Assembly: GCA_964631865.1 (NCBI GenBank)
Contig: CAZWAK010000007.1
Span: forward strand, 1 to 64,000
Length of the DNA: 64,000 bases
Direction of reading: 5' to 3'
Source of the DNA: JAFDVL01 sp964631865
GTDB lineage: Bacteria; Acidobacteriota; Blastocatellia; RBC074
Each line of letters begins with the position of its first letter. The stretch's first letter is position 1. Made by a program: the position numbers and the translations under genes. Below the pieces are notes generated by a model, which did not search any database, was not told where the DNA came from, and saw only the letters and a list, made by a program, of their open reading frames with translations. Shown in pieces: positions 7,102 to 17,065 of the stretch.

Positions 7102-8541
7102 ATGCCTCTTCCTGCAAAAATCGCGGCGCAATTACGTGCCATCTGTGGTGACGATGCGGTCTTGACGGACGCGGCGGACTTGCTCGTCTACGAATACGAC
7201 GCCGTCACGACGCACCGCGCCCAACCGCTTGCCGTCGTCTTTCCGCAAACGACCGAACATGTCGCGGGCGTCGTGCGCGTGCTGATGGAGCACGGCATTC
7301 CGTACGGCCCGCGCGGCGCAGGCACGGGCTTGAGTTCGGGCGCAATTGCGCTCGGTTGTGAGGCTGGCGAAGGCGCGGTCATCATTGAAATGGCGCGGAT
7401 GAATCGCATTCTGGAAATTGACTTCGCCAATCAACGCGCGATTGTGCAACCGGGCGTCGTGAATTTGCGGCTCTCGCAAGCCATCGCGTCGCAAGGCTAT
7501 CACTACGCGCCTGACCCGTCGTCGCAAGCTTCCTGCACGCTCGGCGGCAACGTCGCGGAAAACTCCGGCGGCCCGCATTGCCTGAAATACGGAATGACGA
7601 CGAATCACATTCTCGGCCTCGAAGTTGTGTTGCCCAACGGCAACATCGTGCAATTCGGCGGCGACGCGGCGGACACGATTGGCTACGATTTGCTCGGCAC
7701 GTTTATCGGCAGCGAAGGCACGCTCGGCATCGCCACAAAAATCATCGTCAAACTCAGCCGCAACCCGCAAACCGTCGTGACGTTGCTCGCGGATTTTATG
7801 GACGTCAACGATGCGAGCCGCGCCGTGTCGGCGATCATTGCCGCAGGCTTGCTGCCGGCGGCGTTGGAGATGATTGACCAGCCCACGATTCTGGCGGTCG
7901 AATCGTCCATTTACAAAGCGGGTTATGCCACCGATGTCGCGGCGTGTTTGATTGTCGAGTTAGACGGCCTGCGCGCAGGGATTGATGGGCAGGCGCAGCG
8001 TGCGAAAGATATATGCCTCGAACACGGTGCGCGCGCGGTGCGAGAAGCGCGCGATGAACTCGAACGCAAAAAACTGTGGGCCGGACGCAAAGGCGCGTTC
8101 GGCGCGCTCGGTCGCGTCAGCCCCGATTTGTTTGTGCAAGACGCGGTTGTGCCACGCACGAAATTGCCCGAAGTGCTGGCCGGGATTTACAAGGTCGCGG
8201 AACGGCGCGGCATCCGCTTGTGCAACGTTTTCCACGCGGGCGATGGCAATTTGCATCCGACCATCAACTTTGACGGACGCAATGCCGACGAAGTCGAGCG
8301 CGTGCATCTCGCCGGCAAAGAAATCATGAAGCTATGCGTGGAAGCGGGTGGCTCAATCACGGGCGAGCACGGCGTCGGCGTAGACAAGATTGGTTATATG
8401 CCGATGATCTTCGATCAAGCGTCGCTGGATGCGATGTTGGCCGTCAAAGAAGTCTTCAATCCGACGGGACTATGCAATCCAGGCAAAGCCATTCCGGCGC
8501 AAAAGATGTGTCGGGAGTATCGGAAGGCGGTGCAGGGGTAG
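7102..8541 (+). CDS. FAD-binding oxidase, GlcD/D-lactate dehydrogenase type
   Basis: 479 residues. The N-terminal FAD_binding_4 domain contains PRGAGTGLSSGA (near residue 73), SSQASCTLGGNVAENSGG and GSEGTLGI. The C-terminal FAD-oxidase domain contains NVFHAGDGNLHP near residue 378 and ends with ITGEHGVGVDK and FNPTGLCNPGK, as in glycolate oxidase subunit GlcD. It oxidises a 2-hydroxy acid such as glycolate or D-lactate, using FAD. GlcE and GlcF subunits are not next to it. It follows purS by 3 bp. The substrate is uncertain within this family. Confidence 0.9.
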   Translation: MPLPAKIAAQLRAICGDDAVLTDAADLLVYEYDAVTTHRAQPLAVVFPQTTEHVAGVVRVLMEHGIPYGPRGAGTGLSSGAIALGCEAGEGAVIIEMARMNRILEIDFANQRAIVQPGVVNLRLSQAIASQGYHYAPDPSSQASCTLGGNVAENSGGPHCLKYGMTTNHILGLEVVLPNGNIVQFGGDAADTIGYDLLGTFIGSEGTLGIATKIIVKLSRNPQTVVTLLADFMDVNDASRAVSAIIAAGLLPAALEMIDQPTILAVESSIYKAGYATDVAACLIVELDGLRAGIDGQAQRAKDICLEHGARAVREARDELERKKLWAGRKGAFGALGRVSPDLFVQDAVVPRTKLPEVLAGIYKVAERRGIRLCNVFHAGDGNLHPTINFDGRNADEVERVHLAGKEIMKLCVEAGGSITGEHGVGVDKIGYMPMIFDQASLDAMLAVKEVFNPTGLCNPGKAIPAQKMCREYRKAVQG

Positions 8542-8583
8542 GGCTATAAAAACTCTACTTTTCCGATCATTTTTGCTATTTGA

Positions 8584-8895
8584 TCAGGCACGACTTAGGG
8601 CAGCAAGTTTTTCTCGCAGGGGAGAGACATTGTTTTTTCGGAAGGCTTCGGCAAAGGCATGGTCGGTCTCGATGCTTTGATCTATTTCTTGACGGTGATC
8701 GTAGTAATAGGCCATCGCCGCATAAACAGCCGACAAGGGGAGGTCATACTTCACAGCAATTTCTTCCAATGACTGCCCCAATCGGAAATGCATTAACACG
8801 ACATCCGCCACCGTGATACGAGAATTGGCAAGGCGTGGCTTGTTGCCTCGCATCTCAGCATCAATTTCAATATGCGCATCTAAAACGACTTCCAT
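8584..8895 (-). CDS. Orphan DUF433 family protein
   Basis: 103 residues. The start at 8895 is set by GGAAAGGAAACCTT before the ATG; an upstream in-frame start at 8928 has no comparable site. It carries the DUF433 pattern: ITVADVVLMHFRLGQSLEEIAVKYDLPLSAVYAAMAYYYDH, a helix-turn-helix-like unit ending in a YYxxH motif. Unlike the DUF433 gene at 3454 it has no DUF5615 toxin next to it: downstream is the convergent GlcD gene, upstream is HU. It may act as a stand-alone regulator or be a leftover antitoxin. Confidence 0.82.
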   Translation of the reverse strand: MEVVLDAHIEIDAEMRGNKPRLANSRITVADVVLMHFRLGQSLEEIAVKYDLPLSAVYAAMAYYYDHRQEIDQSIETDHAFAEAFRKNNVSPLREKLAALSRA

Positions 8896-8970
8896 AAGGT
8901 TTCCTTTCCAGCTTTGCCGAGCTTGCATTGTAGCTGATTTTAGCGCGGATGGTAACTCACTTGCGCAGCA

Positions 8971-9006
8971 AAAGGGCGCGTCTCAACTGCTTGAAACGCG
9001 CCCTTT
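8971..9006 (-). terminator. Hairpin after HU gene
   Basis: Arms AAAGGGCGCGTCTCAA and TTGAAACGCGCCCTTT pair with one mismatch around a 4-nt loop. It lies 24 bp beyond the HU stop codon. On the minus strand the second arm ends CCCTTTT with no longer T-run, so it could be an intrinsic terminator of modest strength. Confidence 0.55.
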
Positions 9007-9030
9007 GATGTTTCAGCCAAGTGGCTTGCA

Positions 9031-9345
9031 TTACTTCTTCGGCGGCACAACGGCGTCTTTGGCGGCTTTCGCCACACGGAATTTGACGACCGTTTTCTTG
9101 GGGATTTTGATTTCTGCGCCGGTCGCGGGATTGCGGCCTTTGCGCGCTTTGCGCTCGGCTTTCACGAGCTTGCCGATGCCGGGCAGAATGAATTGACCGA
9201 CCTTTTTGGTTTGCGAGACGGCGAGGCTGGCGAGTTCATCCAGAATCGCACCGCCGACTTTTTTGGACACGCTGAATTTATCGGCCAGATGGGCGGCCAA
9301 TTGGCCTTTGGTTAAGGGTTTTGCTGCTGCTTTTGCTGCTGCCAT
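9031..9345 (-). CDS. HU family DNA-binding protein
   Basis: 104 residues. After an Ala/Lys-rich start it shows the HU pattern: LTKGQLAAHLADKFSVSKKVGGAILDEL, then FILPGIGKLVKAERKARKGRNPATG, the beta-arm motif, and IKIPKKTVVKFRVAKAAKDAV. HU dimers bend and compact DNA. The C-terminal VVPPKK is short. AGGAGAAT precedes the start. A good promoter lies about 360 bp upstream (9707-9735), implying a long 5' leader. Confidence 0.94.
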   Translation of the reverse strand: MAAAKAAAKPLTKGQLAAHLADKFSVSKKVGGAILDELASLAVSQTKKVGQFILPGIGKLVKAERKARKGRNPATGAEIKIPKKTVVKFRVAKAAKDAVVPPKK

Positions 9346-10063
9346 ACAATATTCTCCTTTGTGAAAGTAACTGATGCAGAGCCGTTTCGACGGCGTCGTT
9401 TCGCTTTCTTGCGCTCAACGTATTCCGCGCGAAAATGCGCCCGCCCGAAAAGCCTTCGCATCAAACGTGGAAACCTTGGTGGCTTCCGTTGAGTAGTCTC
9501 GCAAACAAAAGGTTGTGGCGCGTACCACAAGTGCTCCGCAACCGTACTTTGACGGTCTCCCGAAAGGTGGTGCGCAGCGTGGAGGGGTGGTTTGCGAGGT
9601 GGAAAAGAACCAATTGCTTTTCTCCCTGAATTAGCGAGAAAAAGCTTCATCGCTTTGTGATCTGTGATGGTATCAAGCGACTGTATATTGTGTTAGAACG
9701 CGGCGGAGTATACATTAGCTGGTAGTTGAGCGCAAGCCCCAAATGCCCTATTTTTATTGGGAATTTTCTCGCTCACAGCGTTTCTGACCGCATCAATATT
9801 GGCGATGCCTCACTACGTGCCTGAAAAGTGCGCGCCACGCACACCATTCAGCCAAAACGGAAGGGCAAAAGGTTTGTCGGAAAACTGACTTTTTCCCCCA
9901 CTTACACGTTGCAAAACGGCGCGCGATTAGTTTAGATTTGCGCCGCGTTCGCGCACCCTTTTATTTGTCAGGAATACTTATCATCAGAAATTATGCGGCC
10001 TGAAGCCGTGCCGCGATGACTCGCGGGTTTCAGGCAGTTACGAATCAGAGGAGGAACTAGATT
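9346..10063. other. 718-bp intergenic region between HU and LysW-like gene
   Basis: No convincing gene. The minus-strand half holds the long HU leader; an open frame there (9312-9650) is rich in Arg, Pro and Gln and resembles no family I know. The plus-strand end holds a hairpin GCCTGAA / TTCAGGC (9998-10035) with an inner CGCG/CGCG stem, followed by the strong ribosome-binding site AGAGGAGGAAC of the LysW-like gene. The hairpin may influence translation of that gene. Confidence 0.6.
9707..9735 (-). promoter_or_regulatory. Sigma-70-type promoter for HU
   Basis: Read on the minus strand: TTGCGC (9735-9730), 17-bp spacer, TATACT (9712-9707). Spacing is ideal and each hexamer departs from consensus at one or two positions. 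It would give a leader of roughly 355 nt before the HU start codon. Confidence 0.55.
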
Positions 10064-10258
10064 GTGCCTTTAGCTACTTGCCCGGAATGTGACGCCGATA
10101 TCCATGTGGATGAAGATATGGACAAAGGAGACGTCGTTGACTGCGACGAATGTGAGGCGAGCCTGGAAGTCGTGGGGCTAGACCCGATTGAGTTAGACCT
10201 GGTGTCTCAGGATGAAGAGGAAGACGATTACGATGACGACGATGATGATGATTATTGA
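10064..10258 (+). CDS. LysW-like zinc-ribbon carrier protein
   Basis: 64 residues from a GTG start with an excellent AGAGGAGGAAC site. Zinc ligands are C6, C9, C27 and C30, followed by the LysW-type VVGLDPIELDL segment and a very acidic tail. LysW carries the growing substrate on its C-terminal glutamate (in an EDWGE-type end) during lysine or arginine synthesis. Here the tail is a run of Asp ending in Tyr, so the attachment glutamate is absent, and no lysX/argX-type genes are near. The fold assignment is good, but the carrier role is doubtful; it may be a divergent paralogue used for another task. Confidence 0.75.
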   Translation: MPLATCPECDADIHVDEDMDKGDVVDCDECEASLEVVGLDPIELDLVSQDEEEDDYDDDDDDDY

Positions 10259-10287
10259 GCACCCGTGAGCAGGATTTCATTGGGGGT

Positions 10288-11265
10288 TCATTTAGCAGGA
10301 GCTGTGAAGGTGGTGCGATTGGAGCGGAGTTGCAGCGTGGCATTGACTGGTTCGACGCGCACGTCGTGCTGCTTGCCGTCGCGCATTTCCGGGTAATAGG
10401 CCAAACCGTAACTCGCCCGAATCTCTTCGGCCAGGGCTTTGAAGATGGGCGCAAAGTCGCGCGCATCCGCAGCAAAGTCCCGCCCGCCCGTCGCCGCTAC
10501 AATGCGTGACGCATCCAACGGCGTAATCACGCGCTCGGTGTTGCGGCTGGCGGACAAAATATACGAGGGCAAAGTGATGGAATACACAGTCACCCCCGCC
10601 GCGTTGGCCCGTCGAATCAACTCCCGACTCTCCACCAAACTCGAAGAATCAAAGCCATCCGTAATTACGACAACGACACGCCGCAGCGGTTTGTTGTTTT
10701 TGGAGAAATGCGCGCGCCGACTGAGCATCAGCACCGCCTTGTCCAGCGCATCATAAATCCGCGTCGAGCCGCCGAAGTGCTCCATCTTGGCGAAGGCGCG
10801 CTCAATTTTTTTCTGTTCCGGCGTGAATTCCTGAAACACTTTCACTTCGTAATTGAAGCCCAGCGCGGCGAACACCGATTCGCCTTTCATCAATTCGGTG
10901 AACTTCAACGCGGACGCGCGCAGCGTGGCAATTTCGTCGGGCTTCAAGCTGCCGGAAAGATCGAGCGCGAAGACCACTGCCAACGGGCGCGATTGCATGA
11001 CTTCATCGGTCACGCTGAAAAAATCTATCTTCCGTTGTTGCCCATCCACGAACAAGCGAAAATCGTTGGCCGTCAAATTGCGCACATAGTTGCCGCGTTT
11101 GTCCAGCGCCGTCACTTCGACCATCACCAAATCTGTGTCAATCTTGAGCACGTCGTCGGACGGCTTTTTTTCCTGCGCCGACAACACGAGCGGAGCCAGC
11201 AGCATCCACCCAACAGCAAACAAGAGATGCTTCAGAGCAACAGGTTGGCGGCCAAACGCAAGCAT
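10288..11265 (-). CDS. Secreted VWFA domain protein (Acidobacteria type)
   Basis: 325 residues. The N-terminus has a hydrophobic signal segment (about residues 12-30, ending LSAQ). It continues with VMVEVTALDKRGNYVRNLTANDFRLFVDGQQ, the lead-in typical of the VWFA-related family expanded in Acidobacteria, then a VWA domain with the MIDAS motif DLSGS (102-106) and ITDGFDSSS. The C-terminal ASYGLAYYPE and VRVEPVN segments are also characteristic. It probably acts in the periplasm or at the cell surface in metal-dependent protein contacts; the partner is unknown. It converges with the LysW-like gene. Confidence 0.88.
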   Translation of the reverse strand: MLAFGRQPVALKHLLFAVGWMLLAPLVLSAQEKKPSDDVLKIDTDLVMVEVTALDKRGNYVRNLTANDFRLFVDGQQRKIDFFSVTDEVMQSRPLAVVFALDLSGSLKPDEIATLRASALKFTELMKGESVFAALGFNYEVKVFQEFTPEQKKIERAFAKMEHFGGSTRIYDALDKAVLMLSRRAHFSKNNKPLRRVVVVITDGFDSSSLVESRELIRRANAAGVTVYSITLPSYILSASRNTERVITPLDASRIVAATGGRDFAADARDFAPIFKALAEEIRASYGLAYYPEMRDGKQHDVRVEPVNATLQLRSNRTTFTAPAK

Positions 11266-11395
11266 GTTTTTAGAACCTTTGGTTAAGCGATCTGCGGATC
11301 ACAAGCAACGCGCTCGTCACTTGCAGTGCCGGACTCGTTCGGCGATTATAAATTCCCGCAGCCCCGGCTGCCAGCAACTTTTCACAGGAGTTTCT

Positions 11396-12061
11396 ATGCG
11401 CATCATTTTTTCCAGCTTCGCACCTGATTTCTTACGAAGCCTCATCACGCTGAGTTTCATCGCGCTGTCATTCACGACCACACGGGCCGAGGGCGGGCAA
11501 ATTCAAGGCAAGGTCAAAGAGGACGGCGGCAAGTCGTTGGCAGGCGTAACGGTCAAAGCCAATCGTGCTGTTACGCGATCACTCGACAATCAAGACACTG
11601 GCCAACAGGACTACGAAACGAAAACCAATGACAAAGGCGAGTTCGTGCTGCGCGGCTTGTTGCCCGGCAATTATGCGCTGACGTTTGAATTGACGGGCTA
11701 TCGCACGTTCGTCACGCGCCGCTTTGAATTGGCGGCGGGAGCGACGTTCAAAGTGCCGAACGCCATTGAGATGTCGCGCGAACCCGAAGCACACAGCCTG
11801 ATTCGCGGTGCGGTGTTGGATGCGAACGGCTACTCGCTCGAAAACGCGAGCGTGACGATTGAGCGAACGGATGGCAAGAAGTTCAAGAAATTCGAGAAAG
11901 CCTCGGTGGTCGGCGGGCAATTTGCGTTTCGCGTGCCGTCGGAAACCGGCACCTATCGCATCTCCGCGAGTGCTGACGGCTTTGTCACCGCCACGCAAGA
12001 AGTGTCGGTGGACAGAAACGAAATCCGCAGCATCGTGATTCAGCTGGAAAAAAAGAAATAA
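11396..12061 (+). CDS. Secreted protein with two carboxypeptidase-regulatory-like domains
   Basis: 221 residues from ATG 11396, preceded by CACAGGAG. A signal peptide (FLRSLITLSFIALSFTTTRAEG) is followed by two beta-sandwich repeats. The first (about residues 35-125) has IQGKVKEDGGKSLAGVTV and the GEFVLRGLLPGNYALTFELTGY pattern of CarboxypepD_reg-like domains. The second (about 135-218) has IRGAVLDANGYSLENASVTI and ends in VDRNEIRSIVIQLEKKK. Such domains are usually fused to TonB receptors or peptidases; here they stand alone. It may be a cell-surface adhesion or scaffold protein. It converges with rho across a hairpin. Confidence 0.8.
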   Translation: MRIIFSSFAPDFLRSLITLSFIALSFTTTRAEGGQIQGKVKEDGGKSLAGVTVKANRAVTRSLDNQDTGQQDYETKTNDKGEFVLRGLLPGNYALTFELTGYRTFVTRRFELAAGATFKVPNAIEMSREPEAHSLIRGAVLDANGYSLENASVTIERTDGKKFKKFEKASVVGGQFAFRVPSETGTYRISASADGFVTATQEVSVDRNEIRSIVIQLEKKK

Positions 12062-12070
12062 ACCAAGACC

Positions 12071-12161
12071 TCACCGCAAAGAAACAAAGGGACAAAGGAT
12101 CAAAGACATTGCGCGTAATATTCTGTGCTTTGTCACTTTGCCCCGTTGTCCCTTTGCGGTG
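12071..12161. repeat. Octamer-period inverted repeat between convergent genes
   Basis: The left arm (about 12071-12106) repeats CAAAG every 8 bp; the right arm (about 12126-12161) is an imperfect reverse complement ending CTTTGCGGTGG. The element fills the gap between two convergent genes and stops 9 bp short of the rho stop codon, so it could terminate transcription in both directions. Confidence 0.7.
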
Positions 12162-12170
12162 GCTACGTTC

Positions 12171-13502
12171 TTACTGATTCATCGAATTCAGGAACTCGCC
12201 ATTGCTCTTGGTGCGATCCAGCCGATCCAGCACCAATTCCATTTGCTCCACTGGCGACAACGGATTCAGCACGCGGCGCAGCACCCAAATGCGGTCGAGG
12301 TCTTTCTTCTGAATCAACAATTCTTCTTTGCGTGTGCCCGATTTCTGCAAATCAATCGCCGGGAAGACGCGCTTGTCGGAGAGCTTGCGATCCAGGTGAA
12401 TTTCCATGTTGCCCGTGCCTTTGAATTCTTCAAAGATCACATCGTCCATACGGCTGCCGGTTTCGACGAGCGCCGTCGCAATGATCGTCAGGCTGCCGCC
12501 CTCTTCGATGTTGCGCGCCGCGCCGAAAAATCGCTTCGGACGTTGCAAGGCGTTCGAGTCCACACCGCCGGAGAGAATCTTGCCCGAAGGCGGAACCACG
12601 GAGTTGTGGGCGCGCGCCAGACGGGTGATGGAGTCGAGCAGGATCACGACATCGCGTCCGTGCTCAACCAACCGTTTGGCTTTTTCAATGACCATGTCAG
12701 CGACCTGGACGTGGCGCGACGCGGGTTCATCAAACGTCGAGGAAATCACTTCGCCGTTGACGGAACGCTGCATGTCGGTCACTTCTTCCGGGCGCTCATC
12801 AATGAGCAACACGATCAACGTCACTTCGGGATGATTTTCCGTAATCGAATTCGCAATCGTTTGCAGCAGCACCGTTTTACCGGTGCGCGGCGGTGCGACG
12901 ATCAAGCCGCGCTGCCCTTTGCCAATCGGTGTGACGAGGTCAATCACGCGACCGGACAGGCTTTCCGAGGCCGTCTCCATCTTCAGATGTTCGTTCGGAT
13001 AGAGCGGCGTCAGGTTGTCAAAGAAAATTTTATCGCGCGCAATGTCGGGCGGCTCGAAGTTAATCGCTTCGACCTTGATGAGCGCGAAATATCGCTCGCC
13101 TTCTTTGGGCGGACGAATTTGACCGGAGATCGTATCGCCCGTGCGCAAATCAAATTTGCGAATCTGCGACGGACTCACGTAAATGTCGTCCGGGCCGGGT
13201 AAGTAGTTGTACTCCGGTGCCCGCAAAAAGCCGAAGCCATCGGGTAGTGTTTCCAGCACGCCTTCCGAGAAGATCAAGCCGGACTTTTCGGTCTGGGCTT
13301 GCAGGATTTTGAAGATCAATTCCTGCTTGCGCATACCGGTCGCGCCGGGGACTTCGAGTTCTTTCGCGATGCCCGTCAATTTGGAGATGCTCATCTCCTT
13401 GAGTTCCGAAATGTCGAGTAAATTAGAGTCGAGCAATTCTTCTTCTTCTTCGTAATAATCGACCACTTCTCGTTCACGTGCTTTTGCTGATTTGTCTGCC
13501 AT
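12171..13502 (-). CDS. rho: Transcription termination factor Rho
   Basis: 443 residues from MADKSAK; a longer frame to 13580 begins with TTG and adds an unconserved leader. An acidic N-terminal stretch leads to the Rho_N helix-extended-loop-helix (MSISKLTGIAKELEVPGATGMRKQELIF), the RNA-binding cold-shock-like domain (GFGFLRAPEYNYLPGPDDIYVS) and the RecA-type ATPase with Walker A APPRTGKT (203-210). The QTIANSITENHPEV, ERPEEVTDM, and SGGVDSNALQRPKRFFGAARN motifs are all conserved. It is a hexameric RNA helicase that ends untranslated transcripts. It is the first gene of a minus-strand housekeeping stretch. Confidence 0.97.
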   Translation of the reverse strand: MADKSAKAREREVVDYYEEEEELLDSNLLDISELKEMSISKLTGIAKELEVPGATGMRKQELIFKILQAQTEKSGLIFSEGVLETLPDGFGFLRAPEYNYLPGPDDIYVSPSQIRKFDLRTGDTISGQIRPPKEGERYFALIKVEAINFEPPDIARDKIFFDNLTPLYPNEHLKMETASESLSGRVIDLVTPIGKGQRGLIVAPPRTGKTVLLQTIANSITENHPEVTLIVLLIDERPEEVTDMQRSVNGEVISSTFDEPASRHVQVADMVIEKAKRLVEHGRDVVILLDSITRLARAHNSVVPPSGKILSGGVDSNALQRPKRFFGAARNIEEGGSLTIIATALVETGSRMDDVIFEEFKGTGNMEIHLDRKLSDKRVFPAIDLQKSGTRKEELLIQKKDLDRIWVLRRVLNPLSPVEQMELVLDRLDRTKSNGEFLNSMNQ

Positions 13503-13846
13503 AACTTTGTTCTTGAGCGGCTCTTGTGCAACCAAGCGCCGCGGTAATTGCCCTTGCGGGGCAAGAGGTTGTTCTTCCAAGGGGGATTGCGCAGTGTGGG
13601 TACTTCACACTGTATGCGTTTTAGAAACCAAGCCGAAGGGGTACCGCGACCGTCGCAGAGACAAGCCGAATCAGCTTAGGGGGCATTGTTCGTTCTGTTG
13701 CAGATAATGAATACCGCTAGGATGTCATCGCCGACTTGCGCTTGATTATCAGTAATTCTGCCGACGATGTTTTGGGATTATTGGTGATGCGAGAGTCAGC
13801 ACGCTACTCTCGTGTGAAGTTCTGTTGTTACCGCCAGGGAGATTTG

Positions 13847-14452
<606 letters not shown>

Positions 14453-14485
14453 ACAGCAAAAAACTTTTCGGTAGCAGTGCGGAAC

Positions 14486-16927
14486 CTAACTGCTCAACAC
14501 GCTGCCCGGTTGATTGGTGAGGCTGGGCGTTTGCCACAACGCCGCATCCAAATCCTCCGCCGTCACAACGGGTTCGGGCAAACGCTCCAACGCCAGTTGC
14601 AATACCTCGTCCATCGTCTCGACCGCGTTGAGTTGAAACGCTTCCAGAATGTCGGCTGGAATTTCGACCAAATCTTTTTCGTTGTCTTTCGGAATGATAA
14701 TGGTCGTGATGCCGGCGCGATGCGCGGCCAGCAGTTTTTCTTTCAAGCCGCCAATCGGCAGCACTTTGCCGCGCAACGTGATTTCGCCCGTCATCGCGAC
14801 GTGTTTGTGAATGGCGATGCGTGTCAGCACCGAAGCCAGCGCCGTCGCAATCGTGATGCCCGCCGACGGCCCATCTTTGGGGATCGCGCCTTCGGGAACA
14901 TGCACGTGCAAATCGTAGTTTTTGTGAAAGTCGTTCGGAATGCCCAATTCCATTGAGCGCGAACGCAAATACGTGACCGCCGCTTGCGCCGATTCCTGCA
15001 TCACATCGCCCAGCTTGCCGGTCAGCGTCAACTTGCCTGTGCCCGGCAGCAACGTAGCTTCGATTTGCAAGACATCGCCACCGAATTCCGTGTAGGCCAA
15101 GCCGTTGACCAGGCCGACTTCGCTGTGTTCCGCGATGGTTTGCGGGCGGAATTTGATCGGGCCGAGTAAATTTTTGACGGCGGTCTCATCCACCGTGAAT
15201 TTGAAGGCTTCATCTTGTTGCGCCACAAATTGCCGCGCCACTTTGCGGCAAAGCGAACCGATTTCGCGTTCGAGGTTGCGCACGCCAGCCTCTCGCGTGT
15301 ACGAGTTGATAACGGTGCGCGTTCCTTCTTCGTCGAATTCGATCTGCCCGCCTTTCAGCCCGTTGCCTTCCTGTTGTTTGGGAATCAAATGCCGTCGCGC
15401 GATTTCGAGTTTTTCGCGTTCGGTGTAACCCGCGAGCCGAATGATTTCCAAACGATCCTGCAACGGAATCGGGATCGTGTGCAAGACGTTCGCTGTCGCA
15501 ATGAACATCACTTGCGACAGGTCATATTCGACATCCAGGTAATGATCGTGGAAGGTGTTGTTCTGTTCCGGGTCGAGCACTTCGAGCAAGGCCGAGGCCG
15601 GATCGCCGCGATGATCGTGCGCCAGCTTGTCCACTTCGTCCAATAAAATCACCGGGTTGATCGTCTTCGCCTTTTTCATCATCTGCACGATTTGCCCCGG
15701 CAACGCGCCGATGTACGTGCGCCGATGCCCGCGAATTTCGGCTTCATCGCGCACACCGCCGAGCGCCAGTCGCACGAAGTGGCGGCCTGTGGCTTTGGCA
15801 ATCGAACGACCGAGCGACGTTTTGCCGACGCCCGGCGGGCCGACAAAACACAGAATCGTGCCGCGCGGTTTTTCAACCAATTGCCGCACCGCGAGATATT
15901 CCAAAATGCGTTCTTTGATTTTGTCGAGACCGTAATGATCGTTTTCCAGCACGTCCTGCGCGTGCTTCAAGTCCCGAATCTCGTCGCTCTTTTGCAGCCA
16001 GGGCACGCCGAGCAGCCAGTCAATGTAGTTGCGCGAAACAGTGGATTCCGCTGCCATCGGCGGCATTTGTTCGAGCTTCTGTAACTCAATCACCGCTTTT
16101 TCTTTCGCCTCAGCAGTCATCCCGGCTTCTTCGATTTTGATGAGCAATTCCTCGAATTCGGCCTTCTCGTCTTTGCGACCCAACTCTTTGTGAATGGCTT
16201 TGATCTTTTCGTTGAGGTAATACTCGCGCTGCGATTTTTCCATCTGCCGTTTGACGCGCGTTTGAATCGTGCGGTCGAGATTGAGCTTTTCGATTTCGAT
16301 TTCGATGAGGTCTACCATCTTCAGCAGCCGTTCCGACACCGAATACGTTTCGAGCAAGCTCTGCTTGTCTTCCACCGGCAGCTTCATCACATGCGCCAGC
16401 AAATCCACCATTTGACCGGGATCGCCCACACGCAGCGCCGACAACAGCAATTCCGGGTTCGGCTCCTGCGCCAGTTTGAGATACTGATCCATTTGCGCGT
16501 TGACGCGCGAGACCAAATTCAGGGTGCGCCGATTGTTTTCGGGCAGCACCGGCACGCGCCGTACAATCGCCTGCAAATAACCATCTTTTTCCACGACCCG
16601 GATCGCCCGTGCGCGTTCGCGTCCTTCGACCATCACCTTGATGGTCGGCTCTTCAGGCTTGCGCAACGAATTAGAGATGTAGGCAATCGTGCCCACGTCG
16701 TAGATATGCCCTGTGCCAGGGTCTTCCATCGTGGCGTCGTGCTGCGTGGCCAGAAAGATCAAGCGATGCGTGGCCAGCGCCTCTTCTAACGCCCGCACCG
16801 ACGAATCGCGCCCGATATTGAAGGCGGCTTTGGAAAACGGAAAGACCACCACATCACGAATCGGCACCATCGGATAGCTGACAATGTCATCGGGGGCAGC
16901 ATCGGTAAATTCTCGAAAATCTTGCAT
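14486..16927 (-). CDS. lon: ATP-dependent protease Lon
   Basis: 813 residues from the ATG at 16927, preceded by CAAGAGGTTTTC. A longer frame to 17041 has no support. It has the Lon N-terminal substrate-recognition domain (YPMVPIRDVVVFP), the coiled linker, AAA+ Walker A GPPGVGKTS near residue 360 and the S16 protease domain with the catalytic Ser in PKDGPSAG (about 687) and Lys in GGLKEK (about 729). It degrades misfolded and regulatory proteins in the cytosol. clpX lies 138 bp upstream and engB 33 bp downstream, all co-oriented. Confidence 0.97.
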   Translation of the reverse strand: MQDFREFTDAAPDDIVSYPMVPIRDVVVFPFSKAAFNIGRDSSVRALEEALATHRLIFLATQHDATMEDPGTGHIYDVGTIAYISNSLRKPEEPTIKVMVEGRERARAIRVVEKDGYLQAIVRRVPVLPENNRRTLNLVSRVNAQMDQYLKLAQEPNPELLLSALRVGDPGQMVDLLAHVMKLPVEDKQSLLETYSVSERLLKMVDLIEIEIEKLNLDRTIQTRVKRQMEKSQREYYLNEKIKAIHKELGRKDEKAEFEELLIKIEEAGMTAEAKEKAVIELQKLEQMPPMAAESTVSRNYIDWLLGVPWLQKSDEIRDLKHAQDVLENDHYGLDKIKERILEYLAVRQLVEKPRGTILCFVGPPGVGKTSLGRSIAKATGRHFVRLALGGVRDEAEIRGHRRTYIGALPGQIVQMMKKAKTINPVILLDEVDKLAHDHRGDPASALLEVLDPEQNNTFHDHYLDVEYDLSQVMFIATANVLHTIPIPLQDRLEIIRLAGYTEREKLEIARRHLIPKQQEGNGLKGGQIEFDEEGTRTVINSYTREAGVRNLEREIGSLCRKVARQFVAQQDEAFKFTVDETAVKNLLGPIKFRPQTIAEHSEVGLVNGLAYTEFGGDVLQIEATLLPGTGKLTLTGKLGDVMQESAQAAVTYLRSRSMELGIPNDFHKNYDLHVHVPEGAIPKDGPSAGITIATALASVLTRIAIHKHVAMTGEITLRGKVLPIGGLKEKLLAAHRAGITTIIIPKDNEKDLVEIPADILEAFQLNAVETMDEVLQLALERLPEPVVTAEDLDAALWQTPSLTNQPGSVLSS

Positions 16928-17065
16928 GATGAAAACCTCTTGGGAACCGCCTGGGGAATGCTTACGGCAAGGCGGTTGCAGTTTGTGGGCTGATAAATCA
17001 GGGCAGGAAATTTCCGCGTCGGATGGCAGCGCAGAGAACAAAAAACGGTGGTTCCGGGGTAGTCA

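Noticed and set aside
9312..9650. A 112-residue minus-strand frame overlapping the HU start.
   Set aside because: It is Arg/Pro/Gln-rich, overlaps HU in another frame and lies in the long HU leader; no domain is recognisable.
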